This document shows positions 36,356-44,700 of a stretch of 64,000 bases of DNA, piece after piece. The notes under the pieces are model-generated. The model worked only from the letters and a program-made list of their open reading frames with translations, was not told where the DNA came from and made no database searches. This stretch comes from Palsa-343 sp036269135 (lineage in GTDB: Bacteria; Acidobacteriota; Terriglobia; Terriglobales; Acidobacteriaceae). The stretch covers positions 1 through 64,000 of the forward strand of contig DATASQ010000063.1 in the NCBI GenBank assembly GCA_036269135.1, read 5' to 3'. A program made the position numbers and the translations under genes. The number at the start of each line of letters is the position of its first letter. Position 1 is the stretch's first letter.

Positions 36356-37615
36356 ATGCGTTCCCTGCGCTCTGCGCTTTTGCTTTTGCCTGCCCGGTTG
36401 TTTCTGTTAGCGGTCGGCCTTTTGATGGGCGTCGGCGTCTCGGCCGCTGCGCAGGCGACTCCTTCCGCACCGCCGCCGCACTGGGTCGGCACCTGGGCCA
36501 CTTCCCCCTTTGGCGGCGATCCCTGGCACACGGTTCCCACCCTGGTCGATTCGACCCTCCGGGAGATCGTCCATACATCCATCCCCGGCAAAGCGCTGCG
36601 CATCCGCTTCACCAACGAGTTCGGCACCGAGCCGCTGCGCATCGATGCGGCCACTGTCGCACTGAGCGCCGGTGAATCCGCCATTCAGCCGGAATCGCTC
36701 CACACCCTCGCCTTCGGCGGCCAGCCCTCCATCGTCATCCCGCCCGGCGCCGAAGCGGTCAGCGATCCGGTGGAGATGCCGACGGGCGCGTTCACCAACC
36801 TCGCGATCAGTTTTTACCTGCCGCTGCAGCAGATCGGTCATGTCTCCGTCCACTCCAGCGCGCAGCAGATTAACTACATTCAGTCCGGCAGCAATGGGGT
36901 CGGCGCTCCCAACCTGAGTACCGCCGCGACGGTTGCTTCGTGGTACTTCGTCAAAGGCGTCGATGTGGAGCCGGTGGCTCCGCATGCCGCCGCGGTGGTC
37001 GCCTATGGCGACTCCATCACGGACGGCGCTTATGCGACCGATAATGAAAACCACCGCTGGCCCGACTACCTTGCCGTGCGCCTGCACAACGATCCTGCCA
37101 CCGCGCACCTCTCGGTTCTGAACGAAGGCATCGGGGGCAACTGTGTGCTGATCACCTGCGTCGGACCCAACGCCCTGGCCCGGTTCGACCGCGATGTTCT
37201 CTCCCAGTCCGGAGTGAAATACGTCATCGTGCTGGAGAGCATCAACGATATCGGCACCCTGCACGAACCCAACCGTCCCGACTACAAGCTCACCGCCGCG
37301 GACCTCGAACAGGGCCTGCGTCAGATCGTCGCCCGCGCGCACGAACACGGCATCAAGGTCTTTGGCGCGACGCTCACGCCGTACAAGGGCGCCGACTACT
37401 TTACCGAACAGGGCGAGCAGATTCGCGAATCCGTGAATGACTGGATCCGCAACGGGGGCGGTTTTGACGGGGTGGTTGACTTCGACAAGGCCACCCGCGA
37501 TGCGGCCAACCCTCTGGTCTATGCGCCCGCCTATGACAGCGGCGACCACCTGCACCCGAAAGACGCCGGCTACTCGGCCATGGCCAACTCCATCGACCTG
37601 AGTCTGTTCCACTAA
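36356..37615 (+). CDS. Exported SGNH/GDSL hydrolase
   Basis: The 419-residue protein begins at ATG 36356, with GGAGGA seven bases or more upstream, and has a signal peptide ending near SAAAQA. An N-terminal beta-sandwich (residues 40-190; GTWATSPFGG) precedes the SGNH domain. That domain has block I AYGDSITDG with the nucleophile Ser, block II EGIGGN, block III ESINDIG and block V DHLHPKDAGY with catalytic Asp/His. Such proteins deacetylate or de-esterify polysaccharides and are frequent in plant-biomass-degrading Acidobacteriota. The substrate is unknown. Confidence 0.88.
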   Translation: MRSLRSALLLLPARLFLLAVGLLMGVGVSAAAQATPSAPPPHWVGTWATSPFGGDPWHTVPTLVDSTLREIVHTSIPGKALRIRFTNEFGTEPLRIDAATVALSAGESAIQPESLHTLAFGGQPSIVIPPGAEAVSDPVEMPTGAFTNLAISFYLPLQQIGHVSVHSSAQQINYIQSGSNGVGAPNLSTAATVASWYFVKGVDVEPVAPHAAAVVAYGDSITDGAYATDNENHRWPDYLAVRLHNDPATAHLSVLNEGIGGNCVLITCVGPNALARFDRDVLSQSGVKYVIVLESINDIGTLHEPNRPDYKLTAADLEQGLRQIVARAHEHGIKVFGATLTPYKGADYFTEQGEQIRESVNDWIRNGGGFDGVVDFDKATRDAANPLVYAPAYDSGDHLHPKDAGYSAMANSIDLSLFH

Positions 37616-37805
37616 GCCGTTCGGCGCGTGACCCGCGGGCGTCGGTTTTCCACGGGTCTCTCCGCTGAATTCACCCTGCGTTAACTCGGCAGTCAACTGC
37701 CCGGGCATCCCTTTATGAGAGCCCAGGCGCGCCAACGGCGGCGCGTCTGCGGCCGGGCCTGTGCGGAACGACGGTGTGGGCCCTACTTCATCCCCGAGGT
37801 GGCCC

Positions 37806-39197
37806 GTGACCGACATCCGCTCCTTCCCTCCCGCGAATTTCCGCGACCTCGATGACGCCAGGCCCTCCCGCGAGCACTGGAAGATCATGTTCATCTCCGG
37901 CATGGGCTTCTTCACCGACGCCTACGACCTGTTCATCATTGGAGTGGTCATCGCCATGCTCAAGCCCATCTGGCACTTCGGCAAATTCGAGCAGGGACTC
38001 GTCGACTCCACGGCCCTGCTCGCCGCCGCACTGGGCGCCCTTCTCTTCGGCCGCATCGCCGACATGATCGGCCGCAAGCGCATCTACGGCGTGGAAGTTC
38101 TCGTCCTCGCCGCCGGCGCCATCGCCTCGGCTTTCGCCCCGGGCATCTGGTGGCTGATTGGTCTGCGCTTCATCCTCGGCATCGGCATCGGCGGCGACTA
38201 CCCCGTCTCCGCCACCATCATGAGCGAATACGCCGGCAAAGCTTCCCGGGGCATGCTCGTCTCGATGGTCTTTTCCATGCAGGCGGCGGGACTCATCCTG
38301 GGGCCGCTCTTCGCCTCCGCGCTGCTGGCCGCTCACCTGCCGACGAACATCATCTGGCGCGTCCTGCTCGGCTTTGGCGCCATTCCTGCTCTTTCGGTCT
38401 ACTGGGCACGCCGCCACCTCCGGGAGACGCCCCGCTTTCTGCACGCCTCCGGCCAGCAGGAAGATCCAACCGGCACACTGGCCCGCGCCGCCCACTATGA
38501 CCCGAACCGCCACTCCGTCTCTTTCTGGGATGGCTTCCACCGCCTGGCCAACAATCAGCGCCTGCTCGGCCGCCTCGCCGGCACCAGCCTGGCCTGGTTC
38601 ATGATGGATTTCGCCTACTACGGCAACACCGTCTCCAGCCCCATGGTGCTCAATGCCCTGGGCGCTCATCATTCCCTGCTGCACAAGACGCTCGTCCAGC
38701 TTGGCGTCTTCGCGGTGTTCGCAGCCCCAGGCTATTTCGTGGCCGCCTTCACCATGGACCGCCTTGGCCGCAAGACCATCCAGTGCCTCGGATTCGCCGT
38801 CATGGCCGCCGCCTTTGCCGCGCTCGCCCTGATTCCCCACATCGAGAGCCTCGTCCTCCCCTTCGTCGTCATCTACGGGGTCAGCTACTTCTTTACCGAG
38901 TTTGGGCCGAATGCCACCACTTTCATCTACCCCTCGGAGGTCTTCCCCGTGCGCGTCCGCACCACCGGCCACGGCATTTCCGCCGCCATGGGCAAAATTG
39001 GAGGATTCGTCGGCGTCTTCACCTTCCCCCTGCTCATGCACTGGCACGGCCTGCTCGCCGCCGAATCCGCAGCCGCTATCGTCAGCATCCTGGGCCTGAT
39101 CACAACCCTCCTGTTGCTGCCTGAGACCAAGGGCAAGAGCCTCGAGGAGCTGGCCTCCGAGCCGGAGACGCCGATTGAACGCGCAGAAGCCGCGTAA
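37806..39197 (+). CDS. MFS transporter, phosphate:H+ symporter-like
   Basis: The 463-residue, 12-helix major facilitator has GMGFFTDAYDLFIIGVV at the first helix, the loop motif GRIADMIGRKRIYG and the GIGIGGDYPVSATIMSEY signature of the PHS family (Pho84-like). A second cytosolic motif (DRLGRKTIQ) follows helix 8. It probably imports phosphate or a small organic anion with protons. GTG at 37806 is preceded by GAGG; a GTG at 37761 in frame would add 15 residues. No regulatory phosphate genes are adjacent. Confidence 0.85.
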   Translation: MTDIRSFPPANFRDLDDARPSREHWKIMFISGMGFFTDAYDLFIIGVVIAMLKPIWHFGKFEQGLVDSTALLAAALGALLFGRIADMIGRKRIYGVEVLVLAAGAIASAFAPGIWWLIGLRFILGIGIGGDYPVSATIMSEYAGKASRGMLVSMVFSMQAAGLILGPLFASALLAAHLPTNIIWRVLLGFGAIPALSVYWARRHLRETPRFLHASGQQEDPTGTLARAAHYDPNRHSVSFWDGFHRLANNQRLLGRLAGTSLAWFMMDFAYYGNTVSSPMVLNALGAHHSLLHKTLVQLGVFAVFAAPGYFVAAFTMDRLGRKTIQCLGFAVMAAAFAALALIPHIESLVLPFVVIYGVSYFFTEFGPNATTFIYPSEVFPVRVRTTGHGISAAMGKIGGFVGVFTFPLLMHWHGLLAAESAAAIVSILGLITTLLLLPETKGKSLEELASEPETPIERAEAA

Positions 39198-39295
39198 CGG
39201 AGGAAAAATCGCGGGATGGGGATTCCGCAGCAGGGATCCAGCGCAGCTTTTGCCGCGAAATTGTGTCTAATGGACCAGAAAGGTCCTTCCGAACC

Positions 39296-40144
39296 ATGCG
39301 CCTGCGTTTATCTGCTTTCCTCGCTGTTCTGGTCCCCATGGCCGCATTGGCTCAGGCGCCGGGGGTTCCTGTCGGTTCCTCCCACTACACGCTGGTGGAG
39401 GCCGATAACGGCAAGACGGTCGGTTCTGCCGAAGCAGCCGTCGCCACCATCCCCGCGGGCTACCTGATCACCTCGCGCGGGGAGCTGAAGATGGCGAAGT
39501 TCAGCTACTCGTTCTCCAACAGCAATCGCCTCGACAGCCGGCTCAACATTGTCCGGGACCAGCTCACAGGCACGGTGAACGGAGCCCAGGTGACGTTCGG
39601 CCTCGTTTCCGATGCGACCGGGCGGCAGTTTCAGATCAGCATCGACGCCAGCGGCAAGACCACGACCAATACCGTCGATCGCCATCAGCATCTCGCACTG
39701 CTGCCGGACCTCGATCCCGCCGCCTATATCGAGATGACGCACTTCGCTCTGGAGAACCCGCCGACCACCTGGGTCATCATCCCCAAGGAAAACGGAGTGC
39801 TGGTGCCCGCCCAGTACAATCCGCGGCCGGACGTCAGCGCCACCATCCAGGGGCGGCCCACGACGGTGCACCACACCAGCGTGGTGGTCAGCGAACAAAA
39901 CGGCATCACGGTCGAGCTGTATTACACCAGCGATGGCCGCCTGCTCGAGGCCGACCTGCCCGAACAGAACTTCTACGTCATCGAAGAGGGCTTTCACCTG
40001 CAGAACCGGCCGCAGTACGAGCCGCCACGGGGGACCGCTCCACCGTCGAGCGCCGAGCAGCCGGGAGAAGGCGGATATCCACCTCAGGGGCAAGGGCAGT
40101 ATCCTCCACCCCAGGGGCAATATCCGCCGCCTCAGAATCAGTAA
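39296..40144 (+). CDS. Exported protein of unknown function with Pro/Gln-rich repeat tail
   Basis: The 282-residue protein has a signal peptide (MRLRLSAFLAVLVPMAALAQ). The body, with many beta strands (ADNGKTVGSAEAAVATIPAG, TVELYYTSDGRLLEADLP), matches no family I can name. The tail has tandem GQ-YPPP units such as QGQYPPPQGQYPPP. The tail could span or bind the cell wall. It is convergent with the Crp/Fnr gene, seven bases apart. Confidence 0.75.
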   Translation: MRLRLSAFLAVLVPMAALAQAPGVPVGSSHYTLVEADNGKTVGSAEAAVATIPAGYLITSRGELKMAKFSYSFSNSNRLDSRLNIVRDQLTGTVNGAQVTFGLVSDATGRQFQISIDASGKTTTNTVDRHQHLALLPDLDPAAYIEMTHFALENPPTTWVIIPKENGVLVPAQYNPRPDVSATIQGRPTTVHHTSVVVSEQNGITVELYYTSDGRLLEADLPEQNFYVIEEGFHLQNRPQYEPPRGTAPPSSAEQPGEGGYPPQGQGQYPPPQGQYPPPQNQ

Positions 40145-40151
40145 ACGCGCA

Positions 40152-40892
40152 CTACCCGGTGCGCCGGCCGCCGTTTTTCGACGGATAGACCCCGGTCCGC
40201 TCCTCCGCATATTCCCTGAAGGCCTGCAACTCCCGTTTCGAAACCGGATAGCACTCGCAGGCGACCGCCTCGAGTCCGGGGCGATCCGTAATCCGCACAC
40301 GCCCTCGGTTGTATTCGATCAGCCCGGCTTCCTGGAGCTTACCCGCCACCACCGTCACGGCGGGCCGCTCCACACCGAGCATGGCGGCCAGAAACTCCTG
40401 GGTCAGCTGCAGCACATCCCCATCCGTACGATCGCGGCACAGCAGCAGCCATCGTGAGAGCCTCTGCTGAACGTTGTGCCGCGCGTTGCATCCGCAGGAC
40501 TGCGTGGCCTGCAGGATCTGCGACTGCATGTAGCGCAGCACCAGATCATGGAAGCAGTTGAGCCTGCGAAACTCGCGCTCCGCCGCTTCTTTCGGCGCCG
40601 CCCAGGCATGCCCCGGAATCTGCACCGCAATATGATTGCGGCTTCTGCGGATCCCCATGAGGGCGGGAGCGCCGATGGCCGAATCCCAGCCGAACATGCC
40701 CGCCTCCACCTGCGAGCCGTCTTCGAAGGTGGTGGTCATCGATCCGATCCCTTCCTCGATGAAGAAGATGTTGTCGATACGCCCGCCAGGAGCCTCCAGC
40801 GTCTGTCTCAGTTCCAGTGGCGTGGACCGCAGCCGGAGACCTTCGATGGCCTCGGCGTCCAGATGCTGCAGAATCAAATTGCGATAAGCCAC
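40152..40892 (-). CDS. Crp/Fnr-family transcription regulator
   Basis: The 246-residue protein has an N-terminal cyclic-nucleotide-binding-like barrel (NIFFIEEGIGSMTTTFEDGS, GMFGWDSAIGAPALMG) and a C-terminal winged helix (LTQEFLAAMLGVERPAVTVV). The Cys-rich FNR-type N-terminus is absent, so it is not an obvious oxygen sensor. Two cysteines occur in QSCGCNARH in the linker region. GTG at 40892 was chosen because the barrel starts directly after it (VAYRNLILQHL) and AGAGGG precedes it; an ATG at 40982 is an alternative. It is divergent from a degenerate receiver gene and lies just past the hox operon end. Confidence 0.85.
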   Translation of the reverse strand: MAYRNLILQHLDAEAIEGLRLRSTPLELRQTLEAPGGRIDNIFFIEEGIGSMTTTFEDGSQVEAGMFGWDSAIGAPALMGIRRSRNHIAVQIPGHAWAAPKEAAEREFRRLNCFHDLVLRYMQSQILQATQSCGCNARHNVQQRLSRWLLLCRDRTDGDVLQLTQEFLAAMLGVERPAVTVVAGKLQEAGLIEYNRGRVRITDRPGLEAVACECYPVSKRELQAFREYAEERTGVYPSKNGGRRTG

Positions 40893-41059
40893 CTGAAACC
40901 CTCTTTCTCCTGCGCTGTCATTGCGACCGTCGTTGACGATCAGGGCCAAAAAAGTTGCCTGGCTTGGTTCGCTGCCATACATACGATGCGAACCGTGGAC
41001 CGGCACAATGAATTCAGATGGCAGGGCCCCTGTGCGGTCGGCGCCATCTTCAGACTTGC

Positions 41060-41452
41060 ATGCTGGCCGCAATCCAAATCGGCACCGATCCCGTCCTGCT
41101 GCGGACGCGTGGCGCTGTCCTCGAGACCGCCGGACTTCGGGTCGTAAGCGTCGAAAGTTTTGTTCGCGCCATGGAAAAAATCCTGACGGACTCCTTCGAC
41201 CTGGCCATTCTCTGCCATTCACTTCCCCGCACCGATCGCCTCAACTTCACAGCAGCCATTCGCCGCCGTCATCCTTCAGCTTTGGTTCTGCTGGTTTCCG
41301 GTGGGCGCGGCGCCAGTACGGGAGAGGAGGACGGGATGGATGCGGTCCTGGAGGCGGAACCCCGCGGACTGCTGCGGTCTTTGCGGGACATTCTTCGATT
41401 GCGGCAGAAGGTTGGGGGGGCGCAGCTGACGGAGGAGGCCTGTCAGGCCTGA
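41060..41452 (+). CDS. Degenerate (pseudo-)receiver domain protein
   Basis: The 130-residue single domain looks like a response-regulator receiver: IGTDPVLLRTRGAVLETAG, DLAILCHSLPRTD, then ALVLLVSGG. Where receivers have the phosphorylated Asp (usually LLD), this has ILC, so normal phosphorylation is unlikely. There is no output domain. It is divergent from the Crp/Fnr gene and its end overlaps the end of the hydrogenase endopeptidase gene by ten bases on opposite strands. It may be a protein-binding regulator. Confidence 0.7.
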   Translation: MLAAIQIGTDPVLLRTRGAVLETAGLRVVSVESFVRAMEKILTDSFDLAILCHSLPRTDRLNFTAAIRRRHPSALVLLVSGGRGASTGEEDGMDAVLEAEPRGLLRSLRDILRLRQKVGGAQLTEEACQA

Positions 41453-41979
41453 GTCCGGCTGAAGGCGCTCAGAAGATTGCCGACGAGCCGACAGGCTCGC
41501 GGGATCGCCTGCCGCACCGAACCGCCGATTTCTGTGCCATAGCCGAACTGCCCCGCGCCCACCGTTAACGCAAACGCGTGGGCCGGGGTGTGGCCGCACA
41601 ACGATTCTGCCATCGCCAGCAGGGCCGGGGGATCCATCCGATGCGTCTCGGCAGAGTCCGGACGCGCCGCCACGGAGCAGACTCGAATCGCCCCGGGGTC
41701 GTCGCCCGCCGATGCATCCACAAAGATCGCGAGATCGGTCGCCGCCACGTCGGCCGCCATTTCCGGCGTGAACTGCTGCGCCGCCACAATCCGCAGACGG
41801 GAGGCGGGGAAGAGTTGTTCCACCGCCTCGGCGATCTGCAGACCGACTCCGTCATCTTCACGCAGAGAGTTGCCGCAGGCCAGCAGCAGCGCCGGCGACG
41901 CGGCGCCCGCACGGCTCGCATGCAGCGGAGAAGCAGCCGATGCGGGAGGCTGGGGCGTATTGGTTAAGTTAGCGTCCAT
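41443..41979 (-). CDS. hoxW: [NiFe] hydrogenase maturation endopeptidase
   Basis: The 178-residue HyaD/HoxW-type protease removes the C-terminal tail of the large subunit after nickel insertion. Key parts are the start LACGNSLREDDGVGLQIAEAV with the first metal-sensing Glu/Asp, LAIFVDASAGDDPG with an Asp, and LCGHTPAHAFALTVG with a His. It follows hoxH by 11 bases, so it is cotranscribed and should act on HoxH at the site after DPCLSCSTH. The first 25 residues are a Pro/Ala-rich extension. The symbol is given by analogy to hox clusters. Confidence 0.88.
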   Translation of the reverse strand: MDANLTNTPQPPASAASPLHASRAGAASPALLLACGNSLREDDGVGLQIAEAVEQLFPASRLRIVAAQQFTPEMAADVAATDLAIFVDASAGDDPGAIRVCSVAARPDSAETHRMDPPALLAMAESLCGHTPAHAFALTVGAGQFGYGTEIGGSVRQAIPRACRLVGNLLSAFSRTQA

Positions 41980-41990
41980 AAGCTCCGGCC

Positions 41991-43415
41991 TCAACCCCTC
42001 CGCACCTCGCGCACCAGAGAACCGTCCGGTGCGCGGAGTTCGACGGTGAGCGGCATCCGCCCCATGGCGTGCGTGGAACAGCTCAGGCACGGGTCGAAGG
42101 TGCGGACCACCGCCTCCACCCGATTCAACATGCCCTCGGCGATGTTGTCGCCCTGAACGTAATGCCGAGCCGTCTGCAGGATGCCGCGATTCATAGCGGC
42201 ATTGTTATGACCCGTGGCGATCACCAGATTCGCCCAGCGGATCAACCCATTCTCGTCCACCTTGTAGTGGTGGATCAGCGTGCCGCGCGGCGCTTCGGCC
42301 ACGCCCACGCCTTCCAGGTTGTTCACCGAGGCGGTTGCCCGCACGTGCTTGTCGAGAATGCCCAAATCCGCCAGCAGGATTTCGATTTTCTCCGCCGCGT
42401 GCAGCATTTCGATCAGCCGGGCGTAGTGATAGTGGAATGAGCTGAGCAGAGGCCGCGGCGACATGGCCCGGAACTCCCGCCACTCGTTGTCGGCAAGGGG
42501 CGTATCGCAGCGGCCGGCCAGGTTGAGCCGCGCCAGCGGTCCCACGCGATACGTTCCTCCCGGATAACCCAACGGTTTGTAATACGGGAACTTCATGTAG
42601 GTGAAGGGCTCCACGGCCTCCCCGATGAAGTCCATATAGCGCGCCGGATCCAGCTCCCCGGCGATGATGTTTCCTTCCGAATCGATCACGCGCAGGGCGC
42701 CGTCATAGTACTCAGCCAGCCCGCGGTCGTCGATCAGGCCCATAAACAGCGTGGGAAAGTTGGCGAAGACCTCAATCTCCGCGGTGAACTTTTCCAGGCT
42801 TTGCCGGAACCACACCAGCGTCCTCCGGATGGCGGCGATCGCCGGAGGAATCATGGCGAGGATCTGATCGCGCTTCTCCGCGCTCAGCGGCTCGTTGACG
42901 CCGCCCGGCACCGTCCATCCGGGATGAATCCTCCGCCCCGCCAGCAGTTCGATGACGCGCTGTCCAAACTGACGCAGCCCCACGCCATCCGCGCCGATGG
43001 AGGGATGGGTGTGCGCGATGTGCAGAATACTGCGCTCGTCGGCAGGGGCATCCATACCGAGCAGCAGGTCGGGGGAGGAAAGATAGAAGAAGCTCAGCGC
43101 GTGGGACTGGATCAACTGGGCCAGGTTCAGAATCCGCCGCAGATTTGCCGCTGCGGGGGGAATCCGCACGGCGAGAATCGCGTCGCAGGCTTTGGAAGAC
43201 GCGATGAGGTGGCTGACCGGGCAGATGCCGCACACCCGCGCTGTGATGTTCGGCATCTCGTAGAACGGGCGCCCTTCGCAGAACTTCTCGAAGCCGCGCA
43301 ACTGCGTCACATGGAACGTCGCGTCCTGCACGATGCCGGATTCATCCAGCTGGAGAGTGATCTTGCCGTGTCCTTCCAGCCGCGTGACGGGATCGATGAC
43401 GAGGGTACGAGGCAT
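41991..43415 (-). CDS. hoxH: NAD-linked [NiFe] hydrogenase large subunit
   Basis: The 474-residue catalytic subunit holds the NiFe(CN)2CO site through four Cys: RVCGICP at C62/C65 and DPCLSCSTH at C443/C446. The 25 residues after His449 form the peptide removed by the endopeptidase. Segment organisation matches group 3d (HoxH) enzymes, which reversibly couple H2 oxidation to NAD+ reduction in the cytoplasm. It follows hoxY by 11 bases. No hyp cofactor-assembly genes are in the window and must be elsewhere. Confidence 0.93.
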   Translation of the reverse strand: MPRTLVIDPVTRLEGHGKITLQLDESGIVQDATFHVTQLRGFEKFCEGRPFYEMPNITARVCGICPVSHLIASSKACDAILAVRIPPAAANLRRILNLAQLIQSHALSFFYLSSPDLLLGMDAPADERSILHIAHTHPSIGADGVGLRQFGQRVIELLAGRRIHPGWTVPGGVNEPLSAEKRDQILAMIPPAIAAIRRTLVWFRQSLEKFTAEIEVFANFPTLFMGLIDDRGLAEYYDGALRVIDSEGNIIAGELDPARYMDFIGEAVEPFTYMKFPYYKPLGYPGGTYRVGPLARLNLAGRCDTPLADNEWREFRAMSPRPLLSSFHYHYARLIEMLHAAEKIEILLADLGILDKHVRATASVNNLEGVGVAEAPRGTLIHHYKVDENGLIRWANLVIATGHNNAAMNRGILQTARHYVQGDNIAEGMLNRVEAVVRTFDPCLSCSTHAMGRMPLTVELRAPDGSLVREVRRG

Positions 43416-43426
43416 AGAGTCTCCAA

Positions 43427-43981
43427 TCAGCCGAAGTGGGCGACGCCGCCCAGCGAGGGCACATGGCCGGCCAGCAGTTCCGAAAGCACCTGATAAATGG
43501 TGTCCGCCGAGGGCGGGCAGCCGGGCACAAAGACATCCACAGGGACGACCTCGTGGACCGGCCGCACGCGATCCAGCAGCGCCGGCAAGCCGACCGTGGG
43601 CACCTGCTTCTGCAAATCGACGTTTTCCGAATAGACGCGCTCCAGCACCGGCAGCGGACCATACGCGTTGCGCATGGCCGAGACGTTTCCGGTCAGCGCG
43701 CAGTCGCCCAGCGAGACCAGAATCCGGGTGTGCTCGCGGATTTTGCGGATTTTTTTTAAATCTTCTTCATTCGCAACCGCTCCTTCGACCAGAGTCACGT
43801 CGACGGTTTCAGGAAAAGTCTTGCGATCCACCAGCGGGCTGAACACCAGACGAAACTGGCTGCTCAACTCAATCAGCCGCTCATCCATGTCGAGCAGGGA
43901 CATGTGGCAGCCCGAACAGCCGTCGAGCCAGACGGTCGCCAGGGTTTTCAGTTCGCTCGTGACCTGATTGCTTTCGCTCAC
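43427..43981 (-). CDS. hoxY: NAD-linked hydrogenase small subunit
   Basis: The 184-residue small subunit carries the proximal [4Fe-4S] cluster. Ligand motifs are DGCSGCHMS (C22, C25), LGDCALTGN and PGCPPSADT. It has no Tat signal and no medial or distal cluster domain, as expected for the soluble HoxY type. It starts with GTG inside the hoxU stop (GTGA, 43978-43981), indicating coupled translation. Confidence 0.92.
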   Translation of the reverse strand: MSESNQVTSELKTLATVWLDGCSGCHMSLLDMDERLIELSSQFRLVFSPLVDRKTFPETVDVTLVEGAVANEEDLKKIRKIREHTRILVSLGDCALTGNVSAMRNAYGPLPVLERVYSENVDLQKQVPTVGLPALLDRVRPVHEVVPVDVFVPGCPPSADTIYQVLSELLAGHVPSLGGVAHFG

Positions 43982-44700
43982 GGCTGCTCTCCTTCGCGCA
44001 TGATCCGCAGATACGGGAGGAACTCGGGGTGCTTGCGCGCCTTGCTGACCGCGCGGTTCTTCTCAAACAGCGCCCCGGTGGGACACACCTGGACGCATTT
44101 GCCGCAGCTGGTGCAGGTTTCGGACGAGCCCCACGGCTCCTTCAGATCGGTGATGACCAGCGACTGCGCGCCGCGCCCCATGACGCCCCAGGTATTGGCG
44201 CCTTCCACTTCCGAGCAGACCCGCACGCAGCGCGTACACAGCACACACCGGTTGTGGTCCACGGTGAAGCGTGGATGCGAGGCGTCCACGGGCAGCTGCG
44301 GATACTGGTAGGGAATCTCGACGTGGGTCAGTCCGAGGGAAAGCGCCAGGCTCTGCAGCTCGCACCGTCCGTTCGCGACGCAGACCGAGCAAACGTGGTT
44401 ACGCTCCGCGAAGAACAGCTCCAGGATCATCGTCCGGTAGCGATCGATCTTCGGAGAATGGGTAGCGACCTCCATTCCCTCTTCGACGCGCGTTACGCAG
44501 GCCGGAAGCAGCCGCCGCGCGCCTTTTACTTCCACGAGGCACAGACGGCAGGAGCCCACGCTCGACAGGCCCTCGATCTGGCACAGCGTCGGAATCGGAA
44601 TGTTGTGCTCGCGCGCCGCTTCCAGGATGCTCTGGTCAGGGCGGGCGCTCACGTCCACGCCGTCAATGGTCAGGGTACGAACGTTCGCTTCGGCGCTCAT
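43978..44700 (-). CDS. hoxU: Hydrogenase diaphorase subunit HoxU
   Basis: The 240-residue protein is related to the N-terminus of complex I NuoG. An N-terminal [2Fe-2S] ferredoxin domain (TLCQIEGLSSVGSCRLCLVE) is followed by a His/Cys cluster (HVCSVCVANGRC) and two [4Fe-4S] motifs (CVLCTRCVRVC, CTSCGKCVQVCPTG). It carries electrons between HoxF and HoxY. The ATG at 44700 overlaps the hoxF stop by four bases. Confidence 0.93.
   Translation of the reverse strand: MSAEANVRTLTIDGVDVSARPDQSILEAAREHNIPIPTLCQIEGLSSVGSCRLCLVEVKGARRLLPACVTRVEEGMEVATHSPKIDRYRTMILELFFAERNHVCSVCVANGRCELQSLALSLGLTHVEIPYQYPQLPVDASHPRFTVDHNRCVLCTRCVRVCSEVEGANTWGVMGRGAQSLVITDLKEPWGSSETCTSCGKCVQVCPTGALFEKNRAVSKARKHPEFLPYLRIMREGEQP

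Noticed and set aside
36407..39047. Large minus-strand frames opposite the SGNH hydrolase and MFS genes
   Set aside because: The plus-strand genes have clear signal peptide, GDSx and transporter motifs; the opposite frames have none.
40060..40143. Repeated short units in the exported protein tail considered as a CRISPR-like array
   Set aside because: The repeats are in frame and encode GQ-YPPP units; there are no spacers.
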